Notes: a model not told the origin generated them from the letters alone. Shown: positions 8,815-19,048, numbered from the stretch's first letter. The stretch is 64,000 nt of DNA from Paenibacillus kyungheensis (GCF_028606985.1 NZ_CP117416.1:1340001-1404000); one strand, 5' to 3'. Program-made: numbers and translations.

Positions 8815-11800
8815 TTGACGAAGTTACACGTTATCCGTAAATTTTCTGTTGTCTCCATGGCAGCAGTTCTTGCTGTAGGTACTTTATTATCGCCGACTGC
8901 TTCTTTCGCAGCTGAAGCAGGCACAGCATCCTCTCCTTATGAAATAGGACGTAATCTACCAAGTGTTTTACTAAATCAGACTTCTAACGAAGCACCGGTT
9001 ATTTCTCCTAAATTAAATGTAACTTCCAGTAAAGTGGTTCGCGTTATTGTGCAGTTGTCCAATCAGCCAGTTGCTGTAGGTCAATATGCAGCTGAAGCAG
9101 GCGTTCGTAGCTTTGCAACTGAATCAACAGAACGAGCGATTGATTCTCAGCAAGCGGCTATCGTCAATGCCGCTAAAGAACAAGGCATTTTGTTAAAAGT
9201 GAACTATCGCTATAACACTGTTCTTAACGGGATGGAAGTTTCGATTCCAGCGAATCAAATTCCTAAATTGGCTGAATTGCCAGGTGTAAAATCTATCTAT
9301 GAAAATAGTGTGTATTACACAATTCCCGTGCAAGACCCTCCTTCGTTGACAGCAACAACTGCTACATATGATGCTTCACCTTTGAACTTAATCGGTGCGC
9401 CTGTAGCTTGGCAAAAAGGTTTGACAGGTAAAGGTGTCAAAGTCGGCGTTATTGATACAGGTGTCGATTATGAGCATCCAGATTTGAAAGGCGCTTATAA
9501 AGGCGGATACGATTCTTTTGAAAAAGATAACGATCCATATGAAGAACCACCAATCGCAATCGAAGATGATCCATACGGTACAGGATTTGCAGGTACATCG
9601 CATGGTACTCACGTATCTGGAACAATCGTAGGTCGTGCAGCTAACAAAACAAGTGATATTGTACAAAAAGGGATCGCTTATGATGCAGACCTTTATGTAT
9701 ACAAAGTATTAGGACGTAACGCAGAAACAGGACGTTCTTCAGGTTCTTCTGCACAGGTAATAGATGGTATCGAACGTGCGGTTAAAGACGGTATGGACGT
9801 TATCAACTTGTCTCTAGGTTCTGATGCTGAAAAAGATGTAAACTCACCAGACGTTATTGCGATCAACAATGCTGTACTTAGCGGTGTAGTTGCTGTTATT
9901 GCGAACGGTAATGCAGCCAAACAAGGATATTACTACTATTCTATGGGTTCACCTGCATCGTCTCAGTTAGCGATTTCTGTAGGAGCTTCTACAATCCCTA
10001 CCAAACAGTTTACTTCGACAGTAACAGCATCTGTATACAACACTGAAGCTGATGCTACAGCAGAAGCAGTAAGTGCAGCGGCAGTCAATTATCACAATGC
10101 TGATGACACTACAACAGTAACCGCAGATGCTTATGGTCAATCGTATGGATTGAACTTGATGGCTTGGCGTACAGGAAATGAAGATTTCCAAAGAATACTG
10201 GGTACTTCTCCACTAGACGGTGTCTATGTAGGATTAGGTCTAGTCGGTGATTATGTAGGAAAAGATGTAAAAGATAAAGTGGTTCTGATCTCGCGTGGTA
10301 GTGCTACATTCGTAGACAAAATCAAAGTAGCCAAAGAAAATGGAGCTAAAGCAGCAATCATTTTCAACGGTAATGTTAAAGCGTCTGATCCATTGCAAGC
10401 TGATTTGTCTGAAAGTGTAAGTGGACGTGACGGACAGATCGGTTCTAGCGCTTTCTTGGGTGATGGTTTTGAATACATTCCAACATTTGATATGGCTGGT
10501 AAAGAAGGACGTGCTCTTGCAAGAGAAGCATTGAAATCTTCTGCTGATGCGCTAACATTCAAATTCGGAAGCAGTTATCCAAAAACAGAAAAACGTGGCG
10601 ATACGATGGCTGACTTCAGCTCACGTGGACCAAACCAAGATGGATTACTAGGTATCAAGCCAGATCTTGTAGCTCCAGGTGTAAGTATTGAATCAACGAT
10701 TCCTGCTTATGGTAAATTTATCAAAGATGCTTCGTATGCAGAAGCATATACGCGTCAAAACGGAACAAGTATGGCAAGCCCGCATATCGCAGGTCTAGCT
10801 GTATTGCTCAAGCAAGAACATCCAGATTGGACACCATTTGATATTCGTGCAGCATTGGTGAATACAGCAGATGTGATCAAAGATGAAAATGATCAACAAT
10901 ATGATGTATATTCTCAAGGTGCTGGACGTGCGAATGTAGCAGCAGCTGTCTATTCACCAGCTTTACTAGAAACGGTAGAACCTATCGTGATTCTAGACAA
11001 AAACTTGAATAAGAAAACAGTCACTAACTATGGTTCTTCTGCTGCATTTGGCGTATTAAAACCAGGTAGTGCAGAACAAACGAAAAAACTACAATTGAAA
11101 AACACTTCTTCATTATCTGTGTCTTACAAAGCAAGCATCAAATTGCATTCTGATGTAACTTCTGATCCTTACAATTCGACGTCAACACCGGATGTAAGCA
11201 ATATCAGTGCTACACTGAAAGGATTGGATGCTAACGGTTCGATCTTGCTAGGCGGCAATTCAACAAAAGAATTCTCATTAGCTGTTAAACCTAATGCTTC
11301 TGCGGCAACAGGGCCTTATGAAGGCGAAGTAGTATTAACAGCGAACGGATATCCTACATTGCATTTACCGTTTGTACTTCATGTAGGTACTGAATTACCG
11401 GATACAGGCTTGGGTATTCAAGAAGTAACCGTAAGCAACACGAATATTCGCTTGGATGGTAAACAAGATGTAACGGATATTGGTTTCCATTTAACATCCA
11501 AAAATTCAAATGTTATTGAATTGAATGTATACGGTCTGGATGATGAGCTTAGAGGAACAGCGGCTCAATATGTACAGACTCCAACAGAAGAAGGTTATCC
11601 TTTATTTGATCCAGGATACTACCAATTCAATGATATTGATAATGTAATTATGGCTACTGAAAATGGTAAAGTATCTCTTAAAGCATTAGAGCCAGGCACG
11701 TACAAATTGCAATTGGCTGCTTACAATGTATCTCCAACAGGTTCAGTAGATAGCAACTCTATTTACACATCTTCTGCTCAATACCGTATTGTAGGTACTG

Positions 11801-12084
11801 AGAAAACACGTATTGCAACAGCGAAAAAACCATTTAACTACATCATTGATGGTAACAATGTCCTTGGACAATCTGTATTTACATTACCAACTGATAATCG
11901 TGTAGATTACAAAGTATTGTCTAGCGATGATCCGAAATATGTAGATAACAATGGTGTATTAATCAAGTATCCAGCATCCGGTTCACGTATGGCGAAGTTG
12001 AAAGTTCAAATCACTTCTGTGACTGATCCAACAGCAACAGTAACTGTAAATGCTTTGGTTAAAATTACTGCTCCTAAAAAGTAA
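8815..12084 (+). CDS. Secreted subtilisin-like serine protease (S8, Vpr-like), copy 2
   Basis: Paralogue of the preceding gene, 1089 residues with the same layout. Signal peptide 1-33 (SFAA), I9 prodomain, then S8 domain with Asp214 (VIDTG), His266 (SHGTHVSG) and Ser652 (NGTSMASPH), a PA insertion and C-terminal beta-sandwich domains. Identity to copy 1 is high across the catalytic core and the tail (for example the GGYDS, TSHGTHVSGTIVG and YPTLHLPFVLHVGT blocks). The PA region has an Ala/Thr-rich insertion around 410-440 that copy 1 lacks. TTG 8815 follows GAGGG. Tandem duplication followed by divergence is clear; different substrate range or timing is inference. Confidence 0.93.
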   Translation: MTKLHVIRKFSVVSMAAVLAVGTLLSPTASFAAEAGTASSPYEIGRNLPSVLLNQTSNEAPVISPKLNVTSSKVVRVIVQLSNQPVAVGQYAAEAGVRSFATESTERAIDSQQAAIVNAAKEQGILLKVNYRYNTVLNGMEVSIPANQIPKLAELPGVKSIYENSVYYTIPVQDPPSLTATTATYDASPLNLIGAPVAWQKGLTGKGVKVGVIDTGVDYEHPDLKGAYKGGYDSFEKDNDPYEEPPIAIEDDPYGTGFAGTSHGTHVSGTIVGRAANKTSDIVQKGIAYDADLYVYKVLGRNAETGRSSGSSAQVIDGIERAVKDGMDVINLSLGSDAEKDVNSPDVIAINNAVLSGVVAVIANGNAAKQGYYYYSMGSPASSQLAISVGASTIPTKQFTSTVTASVYNTEADATAEAVSAAAVNYHNADDTTTVTADAYGQSYGLNLMAWRTGNEDFQRILGTSPLDGVYVGLGLVGDYVGKDVKDKVVLISRGSATFVDKIKVAKENGAKAAIIFNGNVKASDPLQADLSESVSGRDGQIGSSAFLGDGFEYIPTFDMAGKEGRALAREALKSSADALTFKFGSSYPKTEKRGDTMADFSSRGPNQDGLLGIKPDLVAPGVSIESTIPAYGKFIKDASYAEAYTRQNGTSMASPHIAGLAVLLKQEHPDWTPFDIRAALVNTADVIKDENDQQYDVYSQGAGRANVAAAVYSPALLETVEPIVILDKNLNKKTVTNYGSSAAFGVLKPGSAEQTKKLQLKNTSSLSVSYKASIKLHSDVTSDPYNSTSTPDVSNISATLKGLDANGSILLGGNSTKEFSLAVKPNASAATGPYEGEVVLTANGYPTLHLPFVLHVGTELPDTGLGIQEVTVSNTNIRLDGKQDVTDIGFHLTSKNSNVIELNVYGLDDELRGTAAQYVQTPTEEGYPLFDPGYYQFNDIDNVIMATENGKVSLKALEPGTYKLQLAAYNVSPTGSVDSNSIYTSSAQYRIVGTEKTRIATAKKPFNYIIDGNNVLGQSVFTLPTDNRVDYKVLSSDDPKYVDNNGVLIKYPASGSRMAKLKVQITSVTDPTATVTVNALVKITAPKK

Positions 12085-12125
12085 TATTGAAGCAGCATAT
12101 ACACGCCAAATAAGTAATATCTAAC

Positions 12126-12163
12126 AAAAAAGACGCTCTAGCTATTAGCTGAGCGTCTTTTTT
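12126..12163. terminator. Bidirectional terminator after subtilase 2
   Basis: GACGCTC (12132-12138) pairs with GAGCGTC (12151-12157), flanked by an A-run and a T-run, so it works for both converging genes. Confidence 0.9.
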
Positions 12164-12208
12164 GTTGCTATAAAGTGATATGAGTAGCGTATCATTATAA
12201 TCGCCTGA

Positions 12209-12736
12209 TTACGAAGCAGACACACCTAGTTGGCGATACAAAGATTGTTGTTGCTGTAACGCTTCCTGATATTTAGGATGATCTTCTTGCTCAAGCATAA
12301 ATAATAGATCATCATGAAAATCTTGAATCATATATCCTTCTGGCAAATCTTCGAACAGACTATGGAAATCAACTACAGGCAGATTCAGTTGCCCTTGAGC
12401 CGCTTGTTCCATCCAGTGAATCCAATCTCCCAATGTCAGAACATTCGTCATCCACAGGTCTTCCTGTAAGCTGATACAGTCTTGCAACACTTCATATACA
12501 TCCGGTTCTGCAAAACGGCGAGAAGCTTGTACAGATAGCTCATATAGGGATTGAGCAGCAGCATAAGCTTCTACACCCAATGAATGTTCCAAATGATTGA
12601 AATAATCTTCGACTTTGATCTCATGACCATCATCATACAGTAGGGGCACAACAGCCCATTGGTGCAAAATATCAGTTAGTGTATCGTCATTGATAATACC
12701 TTCAACATATAATTGTTCAATTTGATGTGTTGTCAT
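12209..12736 (-). CDS. Hypothetical acidic protein
   Basis: A 175-residue soluble, acidic, helix-rich protein with no signal peptide, membrane segment or motif that I recognise. It is rich in Gln, Leu and Asp/Glu, with a LYDDGHEIKVEDYFNHLEHSLG block and a C-terminal HPKYQEALQQQQSLYRQLG helix. ATG is well placed 9 nt after GGAGG. It is transcribed in the same direction as the Cys-rich gene and arabinofuranosidase upstream, with an 80-base gap. Function unknown. Confidence 0.7.
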   Translation of the reverse strand: MTTHQIEQLYVEGIINDDTLTDILHQWAVVPLLYDDGHEIKVEDYFNHLEHSLGVEAYAAAQSLYELSVQASRRFAEPDVYEVLQDCISLQEDLWMTNVLTLGDWIHWMEQAAQGQLNLPVVDFHSLFEDLPEGYMIQDFHDDLLFMLEQEDHPKYQEALQQQQSLYRQLGVSAS

Positions 12737-12815
12737 ATCCAGACCTCCAAGAATTCAATACGGGTTGTGATTCTATTACTTAACCATTCCCGTTTGCATT
12801 ATACCTTAGAATGTC

Positions 12816-13103
12816 TTATAGCACATCTTCTTTTTCCCATTGTGATCCATAAGGAGAAGGGCAATAAGATGCAGCCAAGCGTGTACGGATATGAACAAGA
12901 CATCCACAGTGTTTGCAGGTGGTTCCGTATTGTAAAGAAGGGCAAGACAGACAGGCATTCATACGTGCTTGTTGTACAGTTTCAGGTGTTAGCTCATGTG
13001 GCTGTTTGTGCTGGATGGCTATAGCGACCAATACTTCAATCTTTTCTTCAGACAATTGAGGGCTACGGTTACAACCTTTGCACCCATGAGTGATTGCTGG
13101 CAT
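12816..13103 (-). CDS. Small Cys-rich probable zinc-binding protein
   Basis: A 95-residue protein with Cys in CKGCNR near the N terminus and CLSCPSLQYGTTCKHCGC in the middle, plus a final Cys in SYCPSP. The CxxC spacing suggests one or two structural zinc sites, similar to a small conserved family in Bacillales (possibly DUF6171; recalled, not checked). The start lies 19 bases after the stop of the GH51 gene, so it is probably co-transcribed with it, although no functional link is obvious. SD candidate GAGAGGA. Confidence 0.7.
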   Translation of the reverse strand: MPAITHGCKGCNRSPQLSEEKIEVLVAIAIQHKQPHELTPETVQQARMNACLSCPSLQYGTTCKHCGCLVHIRTRLAASYCPSPYGSQWEKEDVL

Positions 13104-13122
13104 CAGCAGACCGTCCTCTCTG

Positions 13123-14604
13123 TTAGATCAACGTAATCGCTGCGACAGAAGCCGCTGGAAGCTCAAAAGTTAGCGTGCCGTCTTTGGCAAAAGAAACATC
13201 CAAAGCTACCGGTACGATCTGTTCTGGTTGTTCAAATGTATTATGTGTGTTCAGTGCTGAAGCTGTTAATACTTTGCCTTGAATATCAGCAGGGGTGAAA
13301 CCTTCAATTTGGCAAGAGAACGATTCACTCTCATTGTGGCTCAAGTTACAGATCGTCAGATGAACATGATTCAGATGGTCTTTTGAAGCCGCTGCGCTGA
13401 TTTTATCGATCGATTGAGCACCCATCGTATATTTAGGGCTAGTATACTGTAAGTCTATTCTCTCACTATCCTGATGCACTTGATACATATTAAATACATG
13501 ATAGGTTGGAGTCAGTATCAATTGATCGCCTTCTGTCAAAATCATTGCTTGCAGTACGTTGACCATCTGCGCAATATTTGCCATTTTGATCCGATCAGCA
13601 TATTTGTAAAAGAGGTTTAAGTTCACTCCAGCGACGATAGCATCGCGCAATGTATTTTGCTGATATAAAAAGCCTGGATTGGTTCCTGGCTCTACATCTG
13701 TCCAGATTCCCCACTCATCTATAATCATGCCTACTTTTTTCTCAGGATCATATTTATCCATAATTTTGGAATGCTTAATAATCAATTCTTCCATATACAA
13801 TGTATTTTTGAACGTAGTAAACCATTCTTCTTCTGTAAAATGAGTGGATGAACCTTTGCTTGATGTCCAATCACCAGAAGGAAGCGTGTAATAGTGTAGA
13901 CTCAATCCATTCATTAAATGTCCTGCTTCGCGCATCAACACTTCTGTCCAGTGGTAATCATCACTATTGGCTCCGCAAGCGATTTTGTATATCTGATTGT
14001 CTCCATAGTTACGAACATACGTAGAATAGTGTCTGTAGAGATCAGCATAATATTCAGGGCGCATATTACCACCACAACCCCAATTTTCATTTCCTACACC
14101 AAAATAAGTCAATGTCCACGGTTCGTCCTGACCGTTCTGTTTACGCCAGTCTGCCATTGGAGATTGTCCATCTAGTGTCATATATTCCACCCATTGCTGC
14201 ATTTCATGGACTGTACCACTACCTACATTGCCACTGATATAAGGTTCTGTCTCAAGTAACTCACATAATCGTAGAAATTCATGTGTACCAAAATGATTAT
14301 TTTCCTCTACGCCACCCCAGTTGTTATTGACCATACGAGCACGTTGGTCTACAGGGCCGACTCCATCTTTCCAATGATACTCATCTGCAAAACAACCTCC
14401 CGGCCAGCGCAGAACGGGAATATGTAGTTTTCGTAATGCTTCAATCACATCAATACGCATGCCTTCGATATTAGGAATCGGTGAATCTTTACCTACCCAG
14501 ATGCCTTCATAAATACAACGACCTAGATGTTCAGCAAATTGTCCGTGGATATGCCGACTGATTTTCCCTGTGATATCTTGAATATTCATATTCATATTAA
14601 TCAT
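13123..14604 (-). CDS. GH51 alpha-L-arabinofuranosidase (first copy)
   Basis: Intracellular glycosidase releasing terminal L-arabinofuranose from arabino-oligosaccharides, 493 residues, normal length for GH51 and no signal peptide. The acid/base Glu is E173 in GVGNEN and the nucleophile E297 in IIDEWG, each in the family sequence context. [13 protein letters not shown] and the C-terminal beta-sandwich are also typical. ATG 14604 has GGAGG 9 nt upstream. A perfect cre site lies just upstream of the SD. It is only distantly similar to the GH51 gene at 19145, so the two probably differ in linkage preference. Confidence 0.93.
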   Translation of the reverse strand: MINMNMNIQDITGKISRHIHGQFAEHLGRCIYEGIWVGKDSPIPNIEGMRIDVIEALRKLHIPVLRWPGGCFADEYHWKDGVGPVDQRARMVNNNWGGVEENNHFGTHEFLRLCELLETEPYISGNVGSGTVHEMQQWVEYMTLDGQSPMADWRKQNGQDEPWTLTYFGVGNENWGCGGNMRPEYYADLYRHYSTYVRNYGDNQIYKIACGANSDDYHWTEVLMREAGHLMNGLSLHYYTLPSGDWTSSKGSSTHFTEEEWFTTFKNTLYMEELIIKHSKIMDKYDPEKKVGMIIDEWGIWTDVEPGTNPGFLYQQNTLRDAIVAGVNLNLFYKYADRIKMANIAQMVNVLQAMILTEGDQLILTPTYHVFNMYQVHQDSERIDLQYTSPKYTMGAQSIDKISAAASKDHLNHVHLTICNLSHNESESFSCQIEGFTPADIQGKVLTASALNTHNTFEQPEQIVPVALDVSFAKDGTLTFELPAASVAAITLI

Positions 14605-14619
14605 ATATATATACCTCCT

Positions 14620-14633
14620 TGATATCGCTTACA
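14620..14633 (-). promoter_or_regulatory. CcpA cre site in the leader of the GH51 gene
   Basis: On the minus strand TGTAAGCGATATCA, matching the consensus TGWAANCGNTNWCA at every defined position. It lies immediately upstream of the SD, where CcpA would block transcription. This predicts glucose repression of the arabinofuranosidase. Confidence 0.75.
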
Positions 14634-14697
14634 TGACGATAATAACACGTTTTTTGATAATATATAATATAATTTTGCGACATAAATAGAATAACGT

Positions 14698-14726
14698 TTG
14701 TATTTTTATTAACATAACGATATAGT
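14698..14726 (+). promoter_or_regulatory. Promoter of the ArsR-type gene with ATAACG repeats
   Basis: TTGTAT (14698-14703) and TATAGT (14721-14726) with a 17-bp spacer. ATAACG occurs directly before each element, at 14691-14696 and 14714-14719, 23 bp apart (about two helical turns), and a variant ATAACACG is at 14642. The arrangement fits autoregulation and control of the divergent GH51 gene; the binding protein is inferred. Confidence 0.55.
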
Positions 14727-14777
14727 GGAAAGGTATTCGTTTACGTTACACACATTTGGTATTGGAGGAGCCTGAAT

Positions 14778-15731
14778 ATGAATCTGGATATTTCGGATAA
14801 ATCATTGCCTGTGTATGAAGCACTCGCAAGCAGTGTAAGGCACAAAATCATTCAATTACTTGCTATACGACCTATGAATATTCGTGAACTAGCGGAAGCA
14901 GTAAGTTTAACCAGTGCCATTGTCTCTATGCATGTAAAAAAGCTAGAAAAAGCAGGAATTATTTCAACCAGTATGCAACCTGGTAAAGGTGGCGTACAAA
15001 AAATATGTTCACTTCAAGTAGAGGAAGCGCAGATTAACTTTCCGAACAAAGTTGAGCATTTACGCCAATACCATGAAAGTGAAATTTCGATTGGACATTA
15101 TACAGACCTCAAAGTAGAACCGACTTGTGGTTTAGCGTCAGCCGAGAAGTTTATCGGGCAAGTAGATGATACCCGTTATTTTTTTGATGCAGAACGTTTT
15201 CAAGCCAAAATTTTGTGGTTTAGTGAAGGATTTATAGAGTATAAGATTCCTAACTTTTTGTTGTCTACCGAAAATCCTTTAGAATTATTAGTTTCACTTG
15301 AGATTTCTTCAGAAGCTCCTTTGACAGATAACCGTTTTCCTTCAGACATTACATTTTATTTAAATGAAGTGAAATTAGGAACATGGACAAGTCCAGGCGA
15401 TTACGGAGATAAGCGTGGTAAGTACAATCCACAATGGTGGCCAGATATTGTAAATCAATATGGACTACTCAAGCATCTGACTGTATCCAGAGATGGTACA
15501 TATATGGATGGACAAAAGTTGTCTGATGTGAATCTGGATCAGGTCAATGTACGTGATCGTCAATGGACATTACGTATTGCTGTTGATCCTTCGTCTGAGC
15601 ATGTCGGTGGGTTAACACTGTTCGGTAGAGGATTTGGTAACTATAATCAAGATATTGTGTTCCGATTATATTATGACAAATTAATTCATTCTGCGAATGC
15701 CAGTGCACGCGAAGCAGAAACACAATCGTAA
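14778..15731 (+). CDS. ArsR-type transcriptional regulator with large C-terminal domain
   Basis: 317 residues: an ArsR-like winged helix at about 10-85 (SVRHKIIQLLAIRPMNIRELAEAVSLTSAIVSMHVKKLEKAG) joined to a 230-residue C-terminal domain unlike classic metal sensors. No metal-binding Cys pair is seen in the recognition helix. The C-terminal part has WFSEGFIEYKIPNFLL and LTLFGRGFGNYNQDIVFRLYY, which suggests a beta-rich ligand domain. Placed between the two arabinofuranosidase units and divergent from one of them, it is the best candidate for the local sugar-responsive regulator. SD TGGAGGAG, ATG 14778. Confidence 0.8.
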   Translation: MNLDISDKSLPVYEALASSVRHKIIQLLAIRPMNIRELAEAVSLTSAIVSMHVKKLEKAGIISTSMQPGKGGVQKICSLQVEEAQINFPNKVEHLRQYHESEISIGHYTDLKVEPTCGLASAEKFIGQVDDTRYFFDAERFQAKILWFSEGFIEYKIPNFLLSTENPLELLVSLEISSEAPLTDNRFPSDITFYLNEVKLGTWTSPGDYGDKRGKYNPQWWPDIVNQYGLLKHLTVSRDGTYMDGQKLSDVNLDQVNVRDRQWTLRIAVDPSSEHVGGLTLFGRGFGNYNQDIVFRLYYDKLIHSANASAREAETQS

Positions 15732-15742
15732 TCAAACCGTAC

Positions 15743-15781
15743 AAAAAAACGGCTACAGAGCATAGGCTCTAGCCGTTTTTT
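15743..15781. terminator. Bidirectional terminator between ArsR gene and sugar operon
   Basis: ACGGCTA and AGAGC pair with GCTCT and TAGCCGT around a small loop, with A-run and T-run on either side. Confidence 0.9.
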
Positions 15782-15825
15782 GTGTTGTTAACAATGAGTT
15801 AGAACAGATGGAGAGGGGGTAATGA

Positions 15826-16668
15826 TTATCCTTTTACCCCTGAGATCGCCACAGATTCGATAATCTGACGTTGGAAGATCAAGAAAATAATTAAGATTGG
15901 TAATAACGATACAACAGATGCCGCCATAATCAACGGATAATCACTTTGGATCGCATAGTTGGCGTTAAAGTTAGCAATAACGATCTGTAACGTCTGAATT
16001 TCAGGAGAATTCAGATAGAGAATAGGAGGCAAGTAATCATTCCAGATTCCCATAAACCATAAGATTAACTGAGCGGCTATTGCTGGCTTGATCAACGGGA
16101 AAATAATACGGGCATAAATGCCGAAGTATGAGGTTCCATCGATTTTGGCAGCTTCAATAATCGCATTAGGAATACTGTACAGATACTGTCTCAAGAAGAA
16201 GATCATAATAATATTACCGAACAATCCCGGTACAATCAGTGGTAATAATGTATCTACCCATCCCCATTCAGAGAACATAATAAATTGAGAGATCATGACT
16301 GCTGGATACGGAATCATCATTGAAGAAAGCAATAATAAAAAGATTTGATTTTTGTAAGGAAAGCGTAGTTTGGCAAAAGCAAAAGCTGCCAGACTGGATG
16401 TAATCGTTCCGATAATCGTTACGGTTAAAGCAACAATCAGACTGTTGATAATACCGCTTAATAGAGGACCTGCTGTCCAGATTTCTTGGTATTTATTAAA
16501 ATGAAACACGGCTGGAATCCAGTTAGGTGGAAGCGCAAATACATCTTGTCTATCTTTAAAAGAAGTAGATACCATCCAAAGTAGCGGAGCGATCATAACA
16601 ATAGCTCCTATGCAGAGTAAAACAAAAATGAACGCATTGCTTATCTTTTGTTGCTTCGTATGAACCAT
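15826..16668 (-). CDS. araQ: Arabino-oligosaccharide ABC permease, MalG type
   Basis: Sugar ABC transporter permease, 280 residues with about six membrane helices. The EAA loop reads EAAKIDGTSYFGIYARIIFPLIKPA (about 189-213). The family match is to AraQ/MalG-type carbohydrate permeases. It is the last gene of the operon abf-araN-araP-araQ, 28 bases after its partner permease. No ATPase gene is in the operon, so a shared ATPase of the MsmX type encoded elsewhere is expected, as for B. subtilis AraNPQ. The symbol rests on operon context and is tentative. Confidence 0.9.
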   Translation of the reverse strand: MVHTKQQKISNAFIFVLLCIGAIVMIAPLLWMVSTSFKDRQDVFALPPNWIPAVFHFNKYQEIWTAGPLLSGIINSLIVALTVTIIGTITSSLAAFAFAKLRFPYKNQIFLLLLSSMMIPYPAVMISQFIMFSEWGWVDTLLPLIVPGLFGNIIMIFFLRQYLYSIPNAIIEAAKIDGTSYFGIYARIIFPLIKPAIAAQLILWFMGIWNDYLPPILYLNSPEIQTLQIVIANFNANYAIQSDYPLIMAASVVSLLPILIIFLIFQRQIIESVAISGVKG

Positions 16669-16696
16669 TCTGTACTCACTCCTTTACAGCTAATAA

Positions 16697-17587
16697 TCAA
16701 TCGACATCAAAGCTTGAACGCTCATTCATTTTGAACTGAATTAATGTAACGATAAAGATAAATAGTCCTAAAATAACAGCCATTGCGGAAGCATAACCCA
16801 TTTGTAAGTTATCAAAAGCTTTTTGCCAGATATAGAATACGATTGTAGCTGAAGAGTACTCCGGTCCACCTGTAGGTGTCATAATATTGATCTCGGTAAA
16901 GATCTGTGATCCCCCGATAATATTCGTAACGACAAGGAAGAACGTAACTGGCTTCACCATCGGCCATGTAATGTGACGGAACATTTTGAATCCACTTGCA
17001 CCATCCAATTCAGCCGCTTCATAGTAACTACGAGACACACTTTGAAGAGCAGCCAGATATAGAAGCATTGAATATCCAAGACCTTTCCAGATCGTCATAA
17101 TAATCAACGCTGGTTTGACAGTCGTCGTATTTGCTAACCAGTTAGGGCCTTTGATACCAAATAGATCAAGGAATTGATTCACAAGTCCATAATCCCCGTT
17201 ATATGCCCACTGCCAAAGGATCGAGATTGCAGCCAGTGAAGAGATAACCGGTACATAATAGATCACACGAAATGTAGTGGTACCTGGAATTTTACGATTA
17301 AGTCCAAGTGCTAGTAGCAAAGAAATAACCAATCCAATCGGAATACCGATCATTAAGAATAAGGTGTTAAACATTGATTTGTAGAAGAAATCATCTGTCA
17401 AAATATCTTTAAAGTTATCCAACCCGATAAAGTTCATCTGTCCAAGACCATTCCAATCGGTAAATGATCCGTATACCGAATATAGTGCAGGATAAAGTGT
17501 GAACAGTAAGAAACCGACAACGGGTGGCAAAATAAACAAATAACCAAAATATTTTTCTTTACGATACAGATTAGATTTGGTTTTCAT
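16697..17587 (-). CDS. araP: Arabino-oligosaccharide ABC permease, MalF type
   Basis: Permease partner of the preceding gene product, 296 residues. A cytoplasmic N terminus is followed by six predicted helices, and the EAA loop is EAAELDGASGFKMFRHITWPMVKPV (about 192-216). The LxxxxYxxxxSFTDWNGLG periplasm-facing loop near 34-45 is typical of MalF/UgpA-type sugar permeases. It lies between the binding protein gene and araQ. Substrate is inferred from the GH51 enzyme at the head of the operon. Confidence 0.9.
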   Translation of the reverse strand: MKTKSNLYRKEKYFGYLFILPPVVGFLLFTLYPALYSVYGSFTDWNGLGQMNFIGLDNFKDILTDDFFYKSMFNTLFLMIGIPIGLVISLLLALGLNRKIPGTTTFRVIYYVPVISSLAAISILWQWAYNGDYGLVNQFLDLFGIKGPNWLANTTTVKPALIIMTIWKGLGYSMLLYLAALQSVSRSYYEAAELDGASGFKMFRHITWPMVKPVTFFLVVTNIIGGSQIFTEINIMTPTGGPEYSSATIVFYIWQKAFDNLQMGYASAMAVILGLFIFIVTLIQFKMNERSSFDVD

Positions 17588-17704
17588 AATTCACCCCTAA
17601 TTCATCTGGAATGAAAATGATGTTAGTCCCATCTGGATCTAGGGAAAGCTAACATCATTTTCACCATATTCAAAATGGCTCTGATTTATTACAGCAGGTA
17701 CAGC

Positions 17705-19048
17705 TTACTTTTTAGATTTTTGATCTTGTTCTACGGCACGATCAAGTAGTTTTTGCATTTTAGGTTGTTCTTGTTTGACATAATCAGCAGCAGACATTTT
17801 ACCATCGATTACTGGTTGAATATCTGTGAAGAAAAGGTCGTACCATTCTGCATTGTACGTATATTGACCTGGTAATGGTCTGCCATACTCAGTTACGATT
17901 TTGAGGAATTCTTCTTTGTTAGCTGGTTTGGTTGATGTATCAGCAGCCCATGTTTTCGCCATATCTTGCAAGTTAGGAATCTGTACGCCAGATTTAACTA
18001 ACGCTTCTTGACCTTCTTTTGAAGCAGACAAGTAGGTTACTAATTTAGCAGCAAGTTCAGGATTAGCTGTTTTGCTAGATACACCAATACCTAGACTTCC
18101 GATCCATGTTGCTGTTTTGCCAGTAGAACCAGCAGGGTAAGGAATCAGATCATAATCGAATTTCAATTCACGATCATACGTGCTTAGATCCCAAGGTCCA
18201 ACAGGGAAGAATGCAAGTTCGCCTCTCATCCAACGTTGGTACGTATCCAGTGTTTGTGCTTGCTCAATAGCAGGCGTGATTTTGTATTTGTTCTGCATAT
18301 CTGCAAAGAATTGTAGAGCTTCGATAAATTTAGGTTCATCGATTGTCACTTTCGTATGTGTACTATCAATCCAATCAGCGCCATTACTCCATACGAACGC
18401 TTGTAGCGCCCATTGTACGTTAAGTCCAGTACCGAATTGATCTAATTTGCCATCACCATCGGTATCTTTGGTTAGCTCTTGATTGACTTTGATAAATTCA
18501 TCCCATGTATAAGGTTTGTTTTTGTCCGGCAGAGGGATGCCTGCTTTTTCAAACATGGTTTTGTTATAGCCGAGGGAGAAAGGACCCAAATCTTTTGGTA
18601 GTCCGTATAGTGCGCCTTTGCCCACTTCTTTACCATCGTAGCGATAGAAATTTACGCCATCAGCCCACATGTTTTTCAGGTCAACTTCTTTGTTGTTTTC
18701 GATATACTTGCTAATGTCTAATAGGATATTGCTATTTACATATGCTTTAAGGTCAGCAGGATTGTAGAAAAATACATCAGGAATACTGTTTCCTGTAATC
18801 GCTGCTTGTAATTTAGTAGCATATTGATCACCGGTCGTCTGAATGACTTTGACCGTAACTCCAGGATTATCTTTTTTAAATTCTTCGACTACCGCATTAT
18901 ATGCTTTTTGCTCATCCGGTCCACCACGGAACATAAATGTTAATTGATTTGGATCTGAATTCTTTTTAGAACCTCCACAGCCTGCAAGCACCAAAGACAA
19001 CATCAACACACTCGCCAAGACAATCAGCCAACTTTTTTGACGCAACAT
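17705..19048 (-). CDS. araN: Sugar ABC transporter substrate-binding lipoprotein
   Basis: Family-1 extracellular solute-binding protein, 447 residues. Signal peptide with lipobox LAGC (Cys24) gives membrane anchoring. [28 protein letters not shown] and the PADLKAYV...[23 protein letters not shown] blocks are typical of sugar binders. It would capture arabino-oligosaccharides for AraPQ. It is second in the operon, 96 bases after the arabinofuranosidase gene. Binding proteins of this class vary in ligand, so the exact sugar is uncertain. Confidence 0.9.
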   Translation of the reverse strand: MLRQKSWLIVLASVLMLSLVLAGCGGSKKNSDPNQLTFMFRGGPDEQKAYNAVVEEFKKDNPGVTVKVIQTTGDQYATKLQAAITGNSIPDVFFYNPADLKAYVNSNILLDISKYIENNKEVDLKNMWADGVNFYRYDGKEVGKGALYGLPKDLGPFSLGYNKTMFEKAGIPLPDKNKPYTWDEFIKVNQELTKDTDGDGKLDQFGTGLNVQWALQAFVWSNGADWIDSTHTKVTIDEPKFIEALQFFADMQNKYKITPAIEQAQTLDTYQRWMRGELAFFPVGPWDLSTYDRELKFDYDLIPYPAGSTGKTATWIGSLGIGVSSKTANPELAAKLVTYLSASKEGQEALVKSGVQIPNLQDMAKTWAADTSTKPANKEEFLKIVTEYGRPLPGQYTYNAEWYDLFFTDIQPVIDGKMSAADYVKQEQPKMQKLLDRAVEQDQKSKK

